From Polynucleobacter sp. AP-Kolm-20A-A1 (GTDB lineage Bacteria; Pseudomonadota; Gammaproteobacteria; Burkholderiales; Burkholderiaceae): 64,000 bases of DNA. The notes under the pieces were generated by a model, which did no database searches, was not told the origin of the DNA, and saw nothing but the letters and a program-made list of their open reading frames with translations. The DNA lies in NCBI RefSeq assembly GCF_018688315.1, contig NZ_CP061315.1:372001-436000 (forward strand). The letters run 5' to 3'. Below are positions 53,227-63,403 of the stretch, piece after piece. The position numbers and the translations under genes were made by a program. The first letter of the stretch is position 1. The number at the start of each line of letters is the position of its first letter.

Positions 53227-54669
53227 ATGCGTTACCAATCTACTCGTGGCAATAGTCCACAGCAAACCTTCCTAGAAATTTTGTTAGGTGGATTAGCGCC
53301 TGATGGCGGCTTGTATTTGCCTACCCAGTATCCGCAAGTAACTGCCGCACAGTTGGATGCTTGGCGTGGCTTGTCTTATGCTGATTTGGCTTATGAAGTA
53401 TTGAGCCTGTATTGCGACGATATTCCTGAAGCAGATTTACGCGCACTCTTGCGGAAAACCTATACCGAGCAGGTGTATTGCAATGGACGTCCGCAAGATA
53501 ACGCGAGAGACATTACGCCACTGCATTGGCTAGGCGAAGAGCGGGGAACACGCATCGGTCTCTTGAGTCTCTCCAATGGACCAACGCTCGCCTTTAAAGA
53601 TATGGCGATGCAATTGCTCGGCAACCTCTTTGAATACGCTCTCAAGAAAAAAGGTCAGAAGCTCAATATTTTGGGCGCGACCTCTGGTGATACTGGCAGC
53701 GCTGCTGAATATGCAATGCGTGGCAAAGAGGGCGTAAAAGTATTTATGCTTTCACCACGCGGCAAGATGAGTGCATTCCAGTCTGCGCAAATGTATTCCT
53801 TGCAAGACCCCAATATTTTTAATTTAGCAGTATCTGGTGTCTTTGATGATTGCCAGGACATTGTTAAGGCAGTAAGCAATGATCATGCATTTAAAGCAAA
53901 GAACCAAATCGGCACCGTGAACTCCATTAACTGGGGTCGTGTAGTTGCTCAGGTGGTGTATTACTTCCAAGGTTATTTGTTAGCAACAAAATCAAGCTCT
54001 GAAAAAGTATCTTTCACTGTACCTTCTGGAAACTTTGGAAACGTCTGCGCGGGCCACATTGCTCGTATGATGGGCTTGCCTATCGAACACCTGATTGTTG
54101 CCACCAATGAGAATGACGTGCTGGATGAGTTCTTTCGTACTGGCATCTATCGTGCGCGCAAGTCTGCGGAAACATTGCATACCTCCAGTCCCTCAATGGA
54201 CATTTCTAAAGCAAGCAACTTTGAGCGCTTTGTATTTGATTTCATGGGGCGTGACGGTAAAGCTACTGCGGGCATGTTCAAGCAAGTCGATGAAGCCGGT
54301 GGTTTTGATATTTCCAAAGATGCGGTATTTAAAGAGCTTGGTCAGTACGGCTTCCAATCCGGTCGCAGTACCCATGAGAATCGCCTAGAAACCATTCGTG
54401 ATGTTGATCAACGCTATGGCGTCATGATTGATACTCATACGGCCGATGGCGTGAAAGTGGCTCGTGAGCATTTGCAAGCAGGCATTCCAATGATTGTTCT
54501 GGAGACGGCGCTACCAATTAAGTTTGAAGAAACGATTGAAGTGGCTTTGGGGCGCCCTGCAGAATGCCCGCCTGCATTTAGAGACATCAAGTCCAAGCCG
54601 CAGCGTGTAGAAAATATTGATGCTGATGTGAATCAGGTTAAAGCTTTCATCACAACACATCTAGATTAA
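53227..54669 (+). CDS. thrC: threonine synthase
   Basis: PLP-dependent conversion of O-phosphohomoserine to threonine. The PLP Lys is in GPTLAFKDMAMQLLGN, and GATSGDTGSAAEYAMRG and PSGNFGNVCAGHIARMM bind the cofactor phosphate. The length of 480 residues fits the long (class II-like) form. It lies 19 bases after hom. Its stop codon is inside a 10-bp inverted repeat. Confidence 0.96.
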   Translation: MRYQSTRGNSPQQTFLEILLGGLAPDGGLYLPTQYPQVTAAQLDAWRGLSYADLAYEVLSLYCDDIPEADLRALLRKTYTEQVYCNGRPQDNARDITPLHWLGEERGTRIGLLSLSNGPTLAFKDMAMQLLGNLFEYALKKKGQKLNILGATSGDTGSAAEYAMRGKEGVKVFMLSPRGKMSAFQSAQMYSLQDPNIFNLAVSGVFDDCQDIVKAVSNDHAFKAKNQIGTVNSINWGRVVAQVVYYFQGYLLATKSSSEKVSFTVPSGNFGNVCAGHIARMMGLPIEHLIVATNENDVLDEFFRTGIYRARKSAETLHTSSPSMDISKASNFERFVFDFMGRDGKATAGMFKQVDEAGGFDISKDAVFKELGQYGFQSGRSTHENRLETIRDVDQRYGVMIDTHTADGVKVAREHLQAGIPMIVLETALPIKFEETIEVALGRPAECPPAFRDIKSKPQRVENIDADVNQVKAFITTHLD

Positions 54670-54682
54670 TTTTTAATCTAGA
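54660..54682. repeat. AT-rich inverted repeat over the thrC stop codon
   Basis: TCTAGATTAA and TTAATCTAGA, perfect over 10 bp with a 3-base loop. The left arm ends in the thrC stop. It lacks a following T run, so it is not a standard terminator; it may shape the thrC-moeA junction in the mRNA. Confidence 0.5.
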
Positions 54683-54707
54683 AAATTCAAGTAATACTAA
54701 TTACTCC

Positions 54708-55946
54708 ATGACTAAGCCACCAATGTTGACTGCGCAGCAGGCTTTAGACCATTTACTTTCTCATGCTCAGCCTGTTAGCCAGAATGAGAAGGTTGCAATG
54801 CAAGCTGCCTTAGGTCGCGTTCTTGCTGAGAACGTGAATAGTCTGGTAGACGTGCCGCCGTTAGATAACACCTCAATGGATGGTTATGCCGTTCGTTGTG
54901 CTGATACCGCAACACCAGGACAAGTATTAAGAATTGCTCAGCGTATTCCAGCCGGCTCCATTGGAACCCAATTAGAACCAGGCACTGCTGCCAGAATTTT
55001 TACCGGCGCCCCTGTGCCTCCGGGCGCTGATGCTGTGATCATGCAGGAGGATTGCACAGTTGAAGGTCAATCCGACCGGGTAGCGATCAATATTGCTCCA
55101 ACATCGGGTCAGTGGATTCGTCGTAGAGGTGAAGATTTAACTGCGGGCAAGACTTGTTTGACTGCTGGTACATTTTTGCGTCCTCAAGAGTTGGGTGTCG
55201 CGGCTTCAGCTGGACTGACGCATCTGAATGTAAAGCGTCGTGTAAAGGTCGCCGCGTTCTTTACGGGTGATGAATTAGCGCTTCCGGGTGAGCCACTAAA
55301 ACCAGGCGGCATTTATAACTCCAACCGCGATACCTTACTGGCATGTCTCAGATCTTTAGGCTGTGATGCAACCGATTTAGGTATTGTTCCGGATCGTTTA
55401 GATGCTACGCGTGAGGCTTTACGCAAAGCCAGCAAAGATCACGATTTGATTATTACCTCTGGTGGTGTTTCGGTAGGTGAGGAGGATCACATCAAGCCGG
55501 CCGTGACTGCTGAGGGTAGATTGGATCTGTGGCAAATCGCAATTAAGCCTGGGAAACCCTTGGCATTTGGCGCAGTTCGTAAATCGAGCGAGCCGAAAGA
55601 TGGAGAGGCTTGGTTTATTGGTTTGCCTGGCAATCCAGTGTCGAGCTTCGTGACATTCTTATTATTTGTACGCCCCTTTATATTGAAGCTGCAAGGGCGT
55701 GAAGCAAAGCAAGCTCAGTCTTATTTGATGCGAGCAGACTTCGATTGGTTAAGAGCCGATCGACGCAATGAATTCTTGCGCGTCAGGATTAATGAGCAGG
55801 GCGGCCTCGATTTATTCCCCAACCAAAGCTCTGGGGTGCTCACTAGTGCCTCATGGGGTGATGGCTTAGTAGATTGCCCTCCAAATCAAGCGATCAAAGC
55901 TGGTGATCTTGTGAAGTACATCCCCTTTGATGCGCTCCTCAAATAA
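54708..55946 (+). CDS. moeA: molybdopterin molybdenumtransferase MoeA (copy 2)
   Basis: Same reaction as the first MoeA: molybdate insertion into molybdopterin. The 412 residues show DNTSMDGYAVRC, RRRGEDLTAGKTC, TGDELALPGEPL, SGGVSVGEEDH and GLPGNPVSSFVTF. It differs from copy 1 in many positions, including Ser/Thr and Phe/Tyr changes in the DNxxMDGxA motif. It is followed by moaD and moaE, so it belongs to the molybdopterin-synthase locus. Whether the two copies handle different metals or steps is not shown. Confidence 0.94.
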   Translation: MTKPPMLTAQQALDHLLSHAQPVSQNEKVAMQAALGRVLAENVNSLVDVPPLDNTSMDGYAVRCADTATPGQVLRIAQRIPAGSIGTQLEPGTAARIFTGAPVPPGADAVIMQEDCTVEGQSDRVAINIAPTSGQWIRRRGEDLTAGKTCLTAGTFLRPQELGVAASAGLTHLNVKRRVKVAAFFTGDELALPGEPLKPGGIYNSNRDTLLACLRSLGCDATDLGIVPDRLDATREALRKASKDHDLIITSGGVSVGEEDHIKPAVTAEGRLDLWQIAIKPGKPLAFGAVRKSSEPKDGEAWFIGLPGNPVSSFVTFLLFVRPFILKLQGREAKQAQSYLMRADFDWLRADRRNEFLRVRINEQGGLDLFPNQSSGVLTSASWGDGLVDCPPNQAIKAGDLVKYIPFDALLK

Positions 55947-55964
55947 TCGGTTTACGATTAGCGT

Positions 55965-56222
55965 ATGAAACTTGAATTACGATTCTTTGCCTCATTGCGT
56001 GAAGCTCTTGGCGTCTCGCAAGAGAGCGTTAGCACTCCTGATAGCGTAAAAACAATTGCTGAACTCAGGGCTTATCTGGTCCAGCGTGGTAATCCTTGGT
56101 CTGAAGTATTGGCTGACGGTAAAGTATTGCGCTGCGCTCTCAATCAACATATGGTTGATGCCAGTACTGCGTTGCAAGATGGTGCTGAGGTAGCGTTCTT
56201 CCCCCCAGTCACCGGAGGCTAA
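55965..56222 (+). CDS. moaD: molybdopterin synthase sulfur carrier subunit MoaD
   Basis: Ubiquitin-like 85-residue protein that donates sulfur to precursor Z via its C-terminal thiocarboxylate. It ends FFPPVTGG, the required Gly-Gly. The N-terminus MKLELRFFASLREALG is typical. It is one base before moaE, its synthase partner. Confidence 0.95.
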   Translation: MKLELRFFASLREALGVSQESVSTPDSVKTIAELRAYLVQRGNPWSEVLADGKVLRCALNQHMVDASTALQDGAEVAFFPPVTGG

Positions 56223-56223
56223 T

Positions 56224-56679
56224 GTGCTGATCAAGATTCAAGAAAGTGATTTTGATGTCAGCGCTGAGTTAGCAGCGCTTCGCAAGGGCGATCCTCGTGT
56301 TGGAGCGGTGGTTACCTTTTTGGGCACTGTGCGAGATATGAATGATGGTGCTCAAGTAAAGGGTATGACGCTTGAGCATTATCCGGGCATGACCGAAAAG
56401 GCTTTGGAAGAGATTCTTGATCAAGCTAAAGCGCGCTGGGATATCTATAACACCCTGGTGATTCATCGTGTTGGCCCCTTACTGCCTGAAGATCAAATTG
56501 TTTTGGTAGCTGTTACGAGTGCACATAGGGGCGAGGCCTTTGCTGCCTGCGAGTTCATCATGGACTACCTTAAAACAGCCGCCCCATTTTGGAAAAAAGA
56601 AGACACTCCTGAGGGTGCGCGCTGGGTGGATGCCCGCGTGACCGACGAAGCTGCAATGGCGCGTTGGGAAAAGAAGTAA
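56224..56679 (+). CDS. moaE: molybdopterin synthase catalytic subunit MoaE
   Basis: Forms molybdopterin from precursor Z with MoaD. GTG start. It has VGAVVTFLGTVRDMNDG, MTLEHYPGMTEKALEEI, HRVGPLLPEDQIVLVAVTSA and the active-site Lys segment KTAAPFWKKEDTPEGARWVDA. The length of 151 residues is normal. Convergent with the GIY-YIG gene. Confidence 0.95.
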   Translation: MLIKIQESDFDVSAELAALRKGDPRVGAVVTFLGTVRDMNDGAQVKGMTLEHYPGMTEKALEEILDQAKARWDIYNTLVIHRVGPLLPEDQIVLVAVTSAHRGEAFAACEFIMDYLKTAAPFWKKEDTPEGARWVDARVTDEAAMARWEKK

Positions 56680-56699
56680 TCTAAGCAATCACCCCCGTT

Positions 56700-56945
56700 T
56701 TACCTCGTTTTAAAAAACGCCAATTTCTCGCTTCTGGGAAGTTGTTTTAATTTGATCTCTGCCTTAGATGCCTCAGATCGATCTGGGTGCTCTTGAGTAG
56801 CCAAAAGGATGACTGGTCGACGAGACCTCGTATACCTAGCGCCTTGCCCTGAATTATGGGCTTCCAAGCGATGTTCAAGACGGTTCGTAATGCCGGCATA
56901 GTAAGTGCCGTCAGCGCATTCAAGAAGGTAAACAAGCCAGGTCAA
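56700..56945 (-). CDS. small GIY-YIG nuclease-like protein
   Basis: An 81-residue stand-alone GIY-YIG domain of the UPF0213 type. The motif reads VYLLECADGTYYAGITNRLEHRLEAHNSG, with the Tyr, Gly and the following Arg of the family. KAEIKLKQLPRSEKLAFF is the conserved C-terminal helix region. The role is unknown; related proteins may act in DNA repair. It is convergent with moaE, and its upstream side faces the clpB promoter. Confidence 0.85.
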   Translation of the reverse strand: MTWLVYLLECADGTYYAGITNRLEHRLEAHNSGQGARYTRSRRPVILLATQEHPDRSEASKAEIKLKQLPRSEKLAFFKTR

Positions 56946-56983
56946 AATAAGAGGAAATTAGGTTCAAAAAGGGCTGTAATACC

Positions 56984-57011
56984 CTTGAAATTGGCAATAT
57001 TGCCCTTATAT
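56984..57011 (+). promoter_or_regulatory. sigma-32 (heat-shock) promoter of clpB
   Basis: CTTGAAA at 56984-56990 matches the -35 element of heat-shock promoters exactly. After 12 bases comes CCCTTATAT (57003-57011), close to the CCCATnT -10. It is 40 bases before the clpB ATG, which fits RpoH control. Confidence 0.8.
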
Positions 57012-57050
57012 TCTATAGATAGATATACATGGAGTTGATGGGATATAAAA

Positions 57051-59654
57051 ATGAGAATCGATAAATTAACAACCAAATTTCAAGAGGCCTTAAGTGAGGC
57101 CCAGAGTATCGCTTTGGCCAAGGATAACCAATACATTGAACCGGCGCATGTGTTGCTGGCAATGCTGCGTGATTCTGATGGCGGCGCAAAAAGTCTATTG
57201 ACTCGGGCTGGCGTCAATGTGTCCGGTCTCGAAAAGGGCTTGGAAAAGATTATTGCTAACTTTCCGGAGGTTCAGGGCACCAGTGGTGAAGTACAAGTTG
57301 GTCGTGATTTAAGTAATTGGCTGAACTTGTGTGAAAAAGAGGCTAATAAACGCAATGATCAATTTATTGCTGGCGAGTTGTTCTTGCTAGTGGTGGCTGA
57401 TGACAAGGGTGAGCTCGGAAAAGTCGCCCGTGAAAATGGCTTAAATCGTAAATCGTTAGAAGCGGCTATTGATTTAGTGCGCGGAGGAGAATCAGTGAAT
57501 AGTGCAGATGCTGAAGGTCAACGTGAAGCCCTCAAAAAATACACGGTAGATTTAACTGAGCGCGCTCGTATGGGCAAGCTTGATCCAGTGATTGGTCGCG
57601 ATGATGAGATTCGTCGCACTATTCAGATTTTGCAGCGTCGTGGCAAGAACAACCCAGTGCTTATTGGTGAGCCTGGTGTGGGTAAAACTGCCATTGTTGA
57701 AGGTTTGGCGCAACGTATCGTCAATGGTGAGGTGCCTGAGACACTAAAGAACAAGCGCGTATTGGTATTGGATATGGCCTTGCTGTTGGCTGGCGCGAAG
57801 TATCGCGGTGAGTTCGAAGAGCGCTTAAAGGCTGTTCTTAGTGATGTTGCTAAAGATGAAGGTCAAACCATTATCTTTATCGATGAGATTCACACGATGG
57901 TTGGCGCTGGCAAGGGTGATGGCGCGATGGATGCCGGCAATATGCTTAAGCCTGCCTTGGCACGTGGCGAGTTGCATTGCATCGGCGCGACAACTTTAGA
58001 TGAGTATCGCAAGTACATCGAGAAAGATCCTGCGCTTGAGCGTCGCTTCCAAAAAGTGATGGTCGAAGAGCCTAGTGTTGAGGCAACCATTGCGATCTTG
58101 CGCGGCTTACAAGAGCGTTATGAGCTTCACCATGGTATTGAGATTACTGATCCAGCGATTGTGGCTGCAGCAGAGTTATCGCATCGTTACATTACCGATC
58201 GCTTCTTGCCAGACAAGGCTATCGATTTAATCGATGAGGCTGGTTCACGTATTCGCATGGAAATTGACTCTAAACCTGAAGTCATGGATAAGCTTGAGCG
58301 TCGCCTCATTCAACTGAAGATCGAGCGTGAGGCAGTGAAGAAGGAGAAAGACGAAGCTTCTCAAAAACGCCTAGGTCTCATTGAAGAAGAGATTAAGCGC
58401 CTTGGAGCCGAGTACGCCGATTTAGAAGAAATCTGGAAAGCAGAGAAGGGCGCTGTTTTAGGCGCCGCGAATCTGAAGGAAGAAATCGAGAAAGTCAAAG
58501 CGGATATCGCTAAGTTACAACGTGATGGCAAGTTAGAGCAGGTTGCTGAGTTGCAATACGGCAAGTTGCCAGAGTTAGAGGCTAAGCTCAAATCTGCGGC
58601 CGCTGCTGAAGCTAAGGGCGATAAAGATGGTGTGGTGAAGAATAAGTTATTACGTACTCAAGTTGGTGCAGAAGAGATTGCGGAAGTAGTTTCTCGCGCC
58701 ACCGGTATTCCTGTATCGAAGATGATGCAGGGTGAGCGCGATAAGCTACTGAAGATGGAAGAGTTATTGCATAAGCGTGTGGTTGGCCAAGAAGAGGCTA
58801 TTCGTGCGGTATCGGATGCTATCCGTCGTTCCCGTGCTGGTTTAGCTGAAGAGAATCGCCCATATGGATCATTCTTATTCCTCGGACCAACTGGTGTTGG
58901 TAAGACTGAGCTTTGCAAAGCATTGGCTGGATTCTTATTTGATAGTGAAGATCACCTGATTCGTATTGATATGAGTGAGTTCATGGAGAAGCATAGTGTT
59001 GCGCGTTTAATCGGTGCGCCTCCAGGCTATGTTGGTTACGAAGAGGGCGGCTATTTAACTGAGCAAGTTCGTCGTCATCCATATAGCGTGATTTTGTTCG
59101 ATGAAATCGAGAAGGCTCATCCTGATGTCTTTAACGTGCTCCTACAAGTGCTTGATGATGGCCGCTTGACAGATGGTCAAGGCCGCACTGTGGACTTTAA
59201 GAATACGGTAATTGTGATGACTAGCAATATTGGTTCGCACTTAATTCAGTCAATGACCGATAAAAAGCAATCTGAAATTAAAGAAGCTGTATTTGAGGAG
59301 TTGAAGAATCATTTCCGCCCTGAGTTCTTGAATCGTATTGATGAGATTGTGGTCTTCCATGGTTTGGATAAAGGCAATATCGCCAACATTGCGAAGATCT
59401 TGCTGAAAAACTTGTCAGATCGCTTGGCAAAAGTCGATATGCAGCTTGAGGTCAGTGATGCTGCTTTGAATAAGATTGCTGAGGTAGGTTTTGATCCAGT
59501 CTTTGGAGCAAGACCATTGAAGCGCGCTATTCAGCAGCACATTGAGAACCCGGTCTCCAAGATGATTTTGGAAGGCAAGTTCGGTCCTAAGGATGTGGTG
59601 CCTGTAGATGTCGATAAAGCGGGTGAATTTAGCTTTAGCCGTCAGGTTCACTAG
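57051..59654 (+). CDS. clpB: disaggregase chaperone ClpB
   Basis: Hexameric AAA+ machine that rescues proteins from aggregates with DnaK. An N domain (residues 1-145) is followed by AAA-1 with Walker A GEPGVGKT near 206, and [18 protein letters not shown]. The coiled-coil M domain spans about 400-525. AAA-2 has [17 protein letters not shown] near 612 and [15 protein letters not shown]. The length of 867 residues is full. Controlled by the sigma-32 promoter upstream. Confidence 0.97.
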   Translation: MRIDKLTTKFQEALSEAQSIALAKDNQYIEPAHVLLAMLRDSDGGAKSLLTRAGVNVSGLEKGLEKIIANFPEVQGTSGEVQVGRDLSNWLNLCEKEANKRNDQFIAGELFLLVVADDKGELGKVARENGLNRKSLEAAIDLVRGGESVNSADAEGQREALKKYTVDLTERARMGKLDPVIGRDDEIRRTIQILQRRGKNNPVLIGEPGVGKTAIVEGLAQRIVNGEVPETLKNKRVLVLDMALLLAGAKYRGEFEERLKAVLSDVAKDEGQTIIFIDEIHTMVGAGKGDGAMDAGNMLKPALARGELHCIGATTLDEYRKYIEKDPALERRFQKVMVEEPSVEATIAILRGLQERYELHHGIEITDPAIVAAAELSHRYITDRFLPDKAIDLIDEAGSRIRMEIDSKPEVMDKLERRLIQLKIEREAVKKEKDEASQKRLGLIEEEIKRLGAEYADLEEIWKAEKGAVLGAANLKEEIEKVKADIAKLQRDGKLEQVAELQYGKLPELEAKLKSAAAAEAKGDKDGVVKNKLLRTQVGAEEIAEVVSRATGIPVSKMMQGERDKLLKMEELLHKRVVGQEEAIRAVSDAIRRSRAGLAEENRPYGSFLFLGPTGVGKTELCKALAGFLFDSEDHLIRIDMSEFMEKHSVARLIGAPPGYVGYEEGGYLTEQVRRHPYSVILFDEIEKAHPDVFNVLLQVLDDGRLTDGQGRTVDFKNTVIVMTSNIGSHLIQSMTDKKQSEIKEAVFEELKNHFRPEFLNRIDEIVVFHGLDKGNIANIAKILLKNLSDRLAKVDMQLEVSDAALNKIAEVGFDPVFGARPLKRAIQQHIENPVSKMILEGKFGPKDVVPVDVDKAGEFSFSRQVH

Positions 59655-59712
59655 TAGTAAGTAGTAAATACGTAGTTCAGCAGGATTTTCCCTGCGCCAG
59701 TAAACTCGGTAC

Positions 59713-60936
59713 ATGACTGTTGCGCTTAGTAGGCGTGCCAGTGATGTCCGGGTTATTGGTCTCATTAGCCTAGCTCACGGCAGCTCTCACTTCTTTCATT
59801 TAATTTTGCCTCCCATGTTTCCATGGCTGAGGGATGCCTTTGCATTGAGTTATGCCGAACTTGGTTTACTCATGTCTGTCTTTTTTGTAATTTCTTGCGT
59901 GGCACAAGCTAGCTCGGGATTTTTGGTTGATCGTATTGGGGCGAGACCCGTGTTATTTGGCGGCGTTGGATTATTGGTCCTCGCAGCTCTGATTTATTCT
60001 CAGAGCAATGGTTATGCCATGCTTTTGTTGGGGGCGGTCATTGCTGGTTGCGGTAACGGTATTTTTCATCCGGTCGATTACACGCTGATTAATCACAAAG
60101 TATCACCGCCCAATCTTCCATATGCTTATTCAATGCATGGTGTGACAGGATATTTGGGGTGGGCTGCAGCGCCAGCCTTCATGGTAGGCATTGCGCAACT
60201 GGCAGATTGGCGTATTGCCTTTATGTCGGCAGCAGTCCTGGAGGCATTTATTCTATTGGTTCTCTGGCTGAATAAAAATCAACTGATTGACAATGTCAAG
60301 GAGCGTCACGAAAGCAGTCATGCGAGCGCTCAGGCCGCCAATCCTAATAGCACCCCAGAAAGTGCATTTGCATTTCTGAGGTTGCCAGCAGTTTGGCTAT
60401 GTTGGGTTTTCTTCTTCTTTAGCATGGCATCAACCTCCAGCTTGCAGTCATTTGCACCAAGCGCACTCTTTAGTATTTATGAGGTACCTCTTAATGTGGG
60501 TAGCTACTACATTACTCTTTTGGCGCTAGGGAGTGCAGGGGGAGTTTTGTTTGGTGGCTATTTGGCTGCTAAGTTGCAAGCGCCAGAAAGAATCGTTTCG
60601 ATCTGTTTGTCTATTACGGTAGTGATGTGCTTGCTGTTAGCTACTGGCATTATGTCGATTGACCTTATACCGATTATTTTCTTTGCACTAGGTTTTGGTT
60701 ATGGGGTAGTTGCGCCTTCACGAGACTTATTAGTTAAAAAAGCAACCCCACAAGGTGTGGCTGGGCGTGTTTACGGCATCGTGTATTCAGGAATTGATTT
60801 GGGCGCAGCAGTTGGGCCTTTCATCTTTGGCTTCTTTATGGATGCTGGATTGCCCAAGGCACTATTCCTTGGAATCGTCGTATTCCAGCTCATGATCATT
60901 CCAACCGTCTTTAAGGTAAGCTCAACAAGTCGGTAA
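59713..60936 (+). CDS. MFS transporter of unknown substrate
   Basis: A 407-residue inner-membrane transporter with about 12 helices. The first helix carries HGSSHFFHLILPPMFPWL and the loop 2-3 signature GFLVDRIGARPVLFGG is clear. A long hydrophilic loop between helices 6 and 7 (about residues 195-220) separates the halves. The pattern resembles the fosmidomycin-resistance (Fsr) branch of MFS, but the substrate cannot be read. It is convergent with pxpA, ending 5 bases from it. Confidence 0.82.
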   Translation: MTVALSRRASDVRVIGLISLAHGSSHFFHLILPPMFPWLRDAFALSYAELGLLMSVFFVISCVAQASSGFLVDRIGARPVLFGGVGLLVLAALIYSQSNGYAMLLLGAVIAGCGNGIFHPVDYTLINHKVSPPNLPYAYSMHGVTGYLGWAAAPAFMVGIAQLADWRIAFMSAAVLEAFILLVLWLNKNQLIDNVKERHESSHASAQAANPNSTPESAFAFLRLPAVWLCWVFFFFSMASTSSLQSFAPSALFSIYEVPLNVGSYYITLLALGSAGGVLFGGYLAAKLQAPERIVSICLSITVVMCLLLATGIMSIDLIPIIFFALGFGYGVVAPSRDLLVKKATPQGVAGRVYGIVYSGIDLGAAVGPFIFGFFMDAGLPKALFLGIVVFQLMIIPTVFKVSSTSR

Positions 60937-60941
60937 GCCGT

Positions 60942-61661
60942 TTAAGCTAAAGCTGCCTTAATTCTTTTGGCAAACTCAACCGCATGTGGGTTGTCGCCAT
61001 GAATACATAAGGTGTCAGCTTGTAGTTTGATTTCACTACCATCAATTGCAATCACTTTTCCATCTTTTGACATGCCGATTACTTGATTGAGTGCTACGGC
61101 TTCATCTTCAATAACTGCGCCTACTTGCGAACGCGGGACCAGAAAACCCTCTTTGGTGTATCTGCGGTCTGCGAAAACTTCTTGCCACACCGGCACATTG
61201 AATTCCTTTGCCGCATCGATTATGCAGCTTCCTGCAAGACCATACAAAATAACTTCAGGCCCTAAATCTTTTACAGCTCGTGCTATGCCTCGTGCGAGCT
61301 TCATATCCTTAGCGGCTTGGTTGTATAAAGCGCCATGGGGCTTGACGTGATGTAATGTATTTCCGGCGGCATCAATAAAAGCTTTTAAGGCGCCGGCTTG
61401 GTAGAGCACATAGTTGTATGCGTCTTGTTCGGTGATGGCCATCTCACGTCGTCCAAACCCCTCTAAATCTGGAAGGCCCGGGTGCGCTCCGATAAGCACC
61501 CCTTTTTGAGTTGCCATTTCAACCAGTTTTTTCATGCGAGATGGATCGCCAGCATGCCACCCGCAGGCAATGTTGGTGGATGTAATGTAGTTGAGTAATA
61601 AGGCATCGTTACCCATTTCCCAGGCGCCAAAGCCTTCGCCCATATCGCTATTAATATCCAT
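60942..61661 (-). CDS. pxpA: 5-oxoprolinase subunit PxpA (LamB/YcsF family)
   Basis: Subunit of the ATP-dependent 5-oxoprolinase that converts pyroglutamate to glutamate. The N-terminus MDINSDMGEGFGAWEMGND and the segment NIACGWHAGDPSRMKK mark the LamB/YcsF family; HVKPHGALYNQAAKD is also conserved. The length of 239 residues is normal. It overlaps the pxpBC gene by one base (TAATG), so the subunits are translationally coupled. Confidence 0.93.
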   Translation of the reverse strand: MDINSDMGEGFGAWEMGNDALLLNYITSTNIACGWHAGDPSRMKKLVEMATQKGVLIGAHPGLPDLEGFGRREMAITEQDAYNYVLYQAGALKAFIDAAGNTLHHVKPHGALYNQAAKDMKLARGIARAVKDLGPEVILYGLAGSCIIDAAKEFNVPVWQEVFADRRYTKEGFLVPRSQVGAVIEDEAVALNQVIGMSKDGKVIAIDGSEIKLQADTLCIHGDNPHAVEFAKRIKAALA

Positions 61662-63403
61662 TATGTATTTCCGCTGGTTTGAATCATTGTTTGAATCGAG
61701 TTAATCGTTGATTCTTGTAACTTTAATGCTTCTGCATTTATGCGATCTGCTTCCTGAATATCAATAGGAATAAATCGTATTTTTTCACCAGGTTTGACTT
61801 GTGCCAATTTAACCAAATCAGCGCGAATAATCTCGGCTAGGCGCGGATATCCGCCAGTAGTTTGGTGCTCTGCCAGCATCACGATAGGTTCATGGGATGG
61901 CGGAAACTGTACAGTCCCAAACGTAATCGCTTGTGACGGGATATTGGGTAAATCTTTTTTGACTTTAAATTCACCCTGAAGGCGCAGGCCCATGCGATTA
62001 CTTTGATTACTCACAGTCCAGATAGTTGACCAAAATAATTCTCGCTCTTTAACGGAGACGAAAGCTAGGTGTGGACCAGCCAAACAATAGATTGGCGTAA
62101 TGACTTCGAGCGGAACAAAAGGTGATCTGACATGCCATTTTGCATAGCGTGGCAAAGCATCTTCTTTAAAGAGTGATTTTAAAAAGACGGACTTTAGCGG
62201 CGCTAGAGGATTTGTCAGTGATATGACCTGCCCTTTTTCTATGCGCTTTGGTCCGATATCTGCGCTGATGTGTGAGCCTGAGCGGCCGAGGATCTCCGGT
62301 AGCTGAAGTCCACCACCGATTGCCAATAGTGCTCGAAATCCAGGATTGAGTGGCGAGAACTTCAGAGTACTTCCTTTTGCTAGCCACACAGGGCGGTTTC
62401 CAGGGATACGTTGACCATTTACAATGCCATCGCAATGCCCTCCTACCCAGGCTACACAAGTTGCCTGATGAAATAAAAGTGTGGGTCCACTAGAAGTCAT
62501 TTCTATAGCAGCCATCTCCAACAGATTACCAACTAAAGCGTTTGCAAGGTGCAGTGAAGATAAATCGCATGCGCCTCCTGGCCCAACGGCCCAATGCGAA
62601 AGGCCTGATCTTGGTTCATCTTGAATACTTGTAAAAGTTCCCGACTGCAAAACCTCTATTGATCCTAGGCCTTTGCTTTTATCTAATGACCTAATAATTT
62701 CTTCTCGTGAATTTTTTTGATCTAATTTTTGAAACTCATCCAATGTAATTTCTTCAATTTGCATTTGATCGCCGGCCATGAATAATCCTGGCGGATGATT
62801 TTGGATGTCAAACATTTGATTGGGTGATCTACCAATCAAATTCCATCCGCCGGGTGTAGTTCGTGGATATATTGCGGTTTGTAGCTCGGCAATCGCAACA
62901 CTACCTTTTGGTACTGCAGGCCGAGGTGAGGATAGGCGAGGTAGGCGCAGCTTAGGGTTAAGGCCGCTGAAGTATGCAAAACCAGGCATAAAGCCCAGGA
63001 TATCGGCCGTGTAGAGGCTGGTTTTATGAAGATGAATTGTCTCTTCAACGGACAGCTTGCAGGCCTTAGCAATAGCGTGTAGATCCAATGCAACATCTGG
63101 GTGGTAGCAAACTTGAATGCGGTGAATCTTAGCCGGATAAGTTGAGCGCTTCTTTTGTTTCTCTCGTTGCTTATTAATTTTTTCCAGTTCTGCAAAAGCG
63201 TGTTGGCGCGTAAGACTCGGCTCATCAACTCCGCTCTGCAATTGGATAACCAATGAGTCTAATCCGGGCACGATTTCAGCGGCCCATAAGGGTTTGTCGG
63301 CCAATAGCAGTTTGCTCAGCTCGTGAATATCTTTCAAAGCTTGCGTTGATTTTGAGAAATCAATCAATATGCTGTGGTCACCAATTAGTGTGCAATGCAT
63401 CAT
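61661..63403 (-). CDS. fused PxpB-PxpC 5-oxoprolinase subunits (KipI-KipA fusion)
   Basis: A 580-residue fusion. Residues 1 to about 240 match PxpB/KipI (LGFMPGFAYFSGLNPKLRLP, then IYPRTTPGGWNLIGRSP). From about 255 it matches PxpC/KipA (VLQSGTFTSIQDEPRSGLSH, GPGGACDLSSLHLANALVG, and EHQTTGGYPRLAEIIRADL at the end). In E. coli and many other bacteria these are two genes. With PxpA it should form the complete enzyme that hydrolyses 5-oxoproline with ATP. A start without a strong ribosome site gives MMHCTLIGD. Confidence 0.92.
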   Translation of the reverse strand: MMHCTLIGDHSILIDFSKSTQALKDIHELSKLLLADKPLWAAEIVPGLDSLVIQLQSGVDEPSLTRQHAFAELEKINKQREKQKKRSTYPAKIHRIQVCYHPDVALDLHAIAKACKLSVEETIHLHKTSLYTADILGFMPGFAYFSGLNPKLRLPRLSSPRPAVPKGSVAIAELQTAIYPRTTPGGWNLIGRSPNQMFDIQNHPPGLFMAGDQMQIEEITLDEFQKLDQKNSREEIIRSLDKSKGLGSIEVLQSGTFTSIQDEPRSGLSHWAVGPGGACDLSSLHLANALVGNLLEMAAIEMTSSGPTLLFHQATCVAWVGGHCDGIVNGQRIPGNRPVWLAKGSTLKFSPLNPGFRALLAIGGGLQLPEILGRSGSHISADIGPKRIEKGQVISLTNPLAPLKSVFLKSLFKEDALPRYAKWHVRSPFVPLEVITPIYCLAGPHLAFVSVKERELFWSTIWTVSNQSNRMGLRLQGEFKVKKDLPNIPSQAITFGTVQFPPSHEPIVMLAEHQTTGGYPRLAEIIRADLVKLAQVKPGEKIRFIPIDIQEADRINAEALKLQESTINSIQTMIQTSGNT

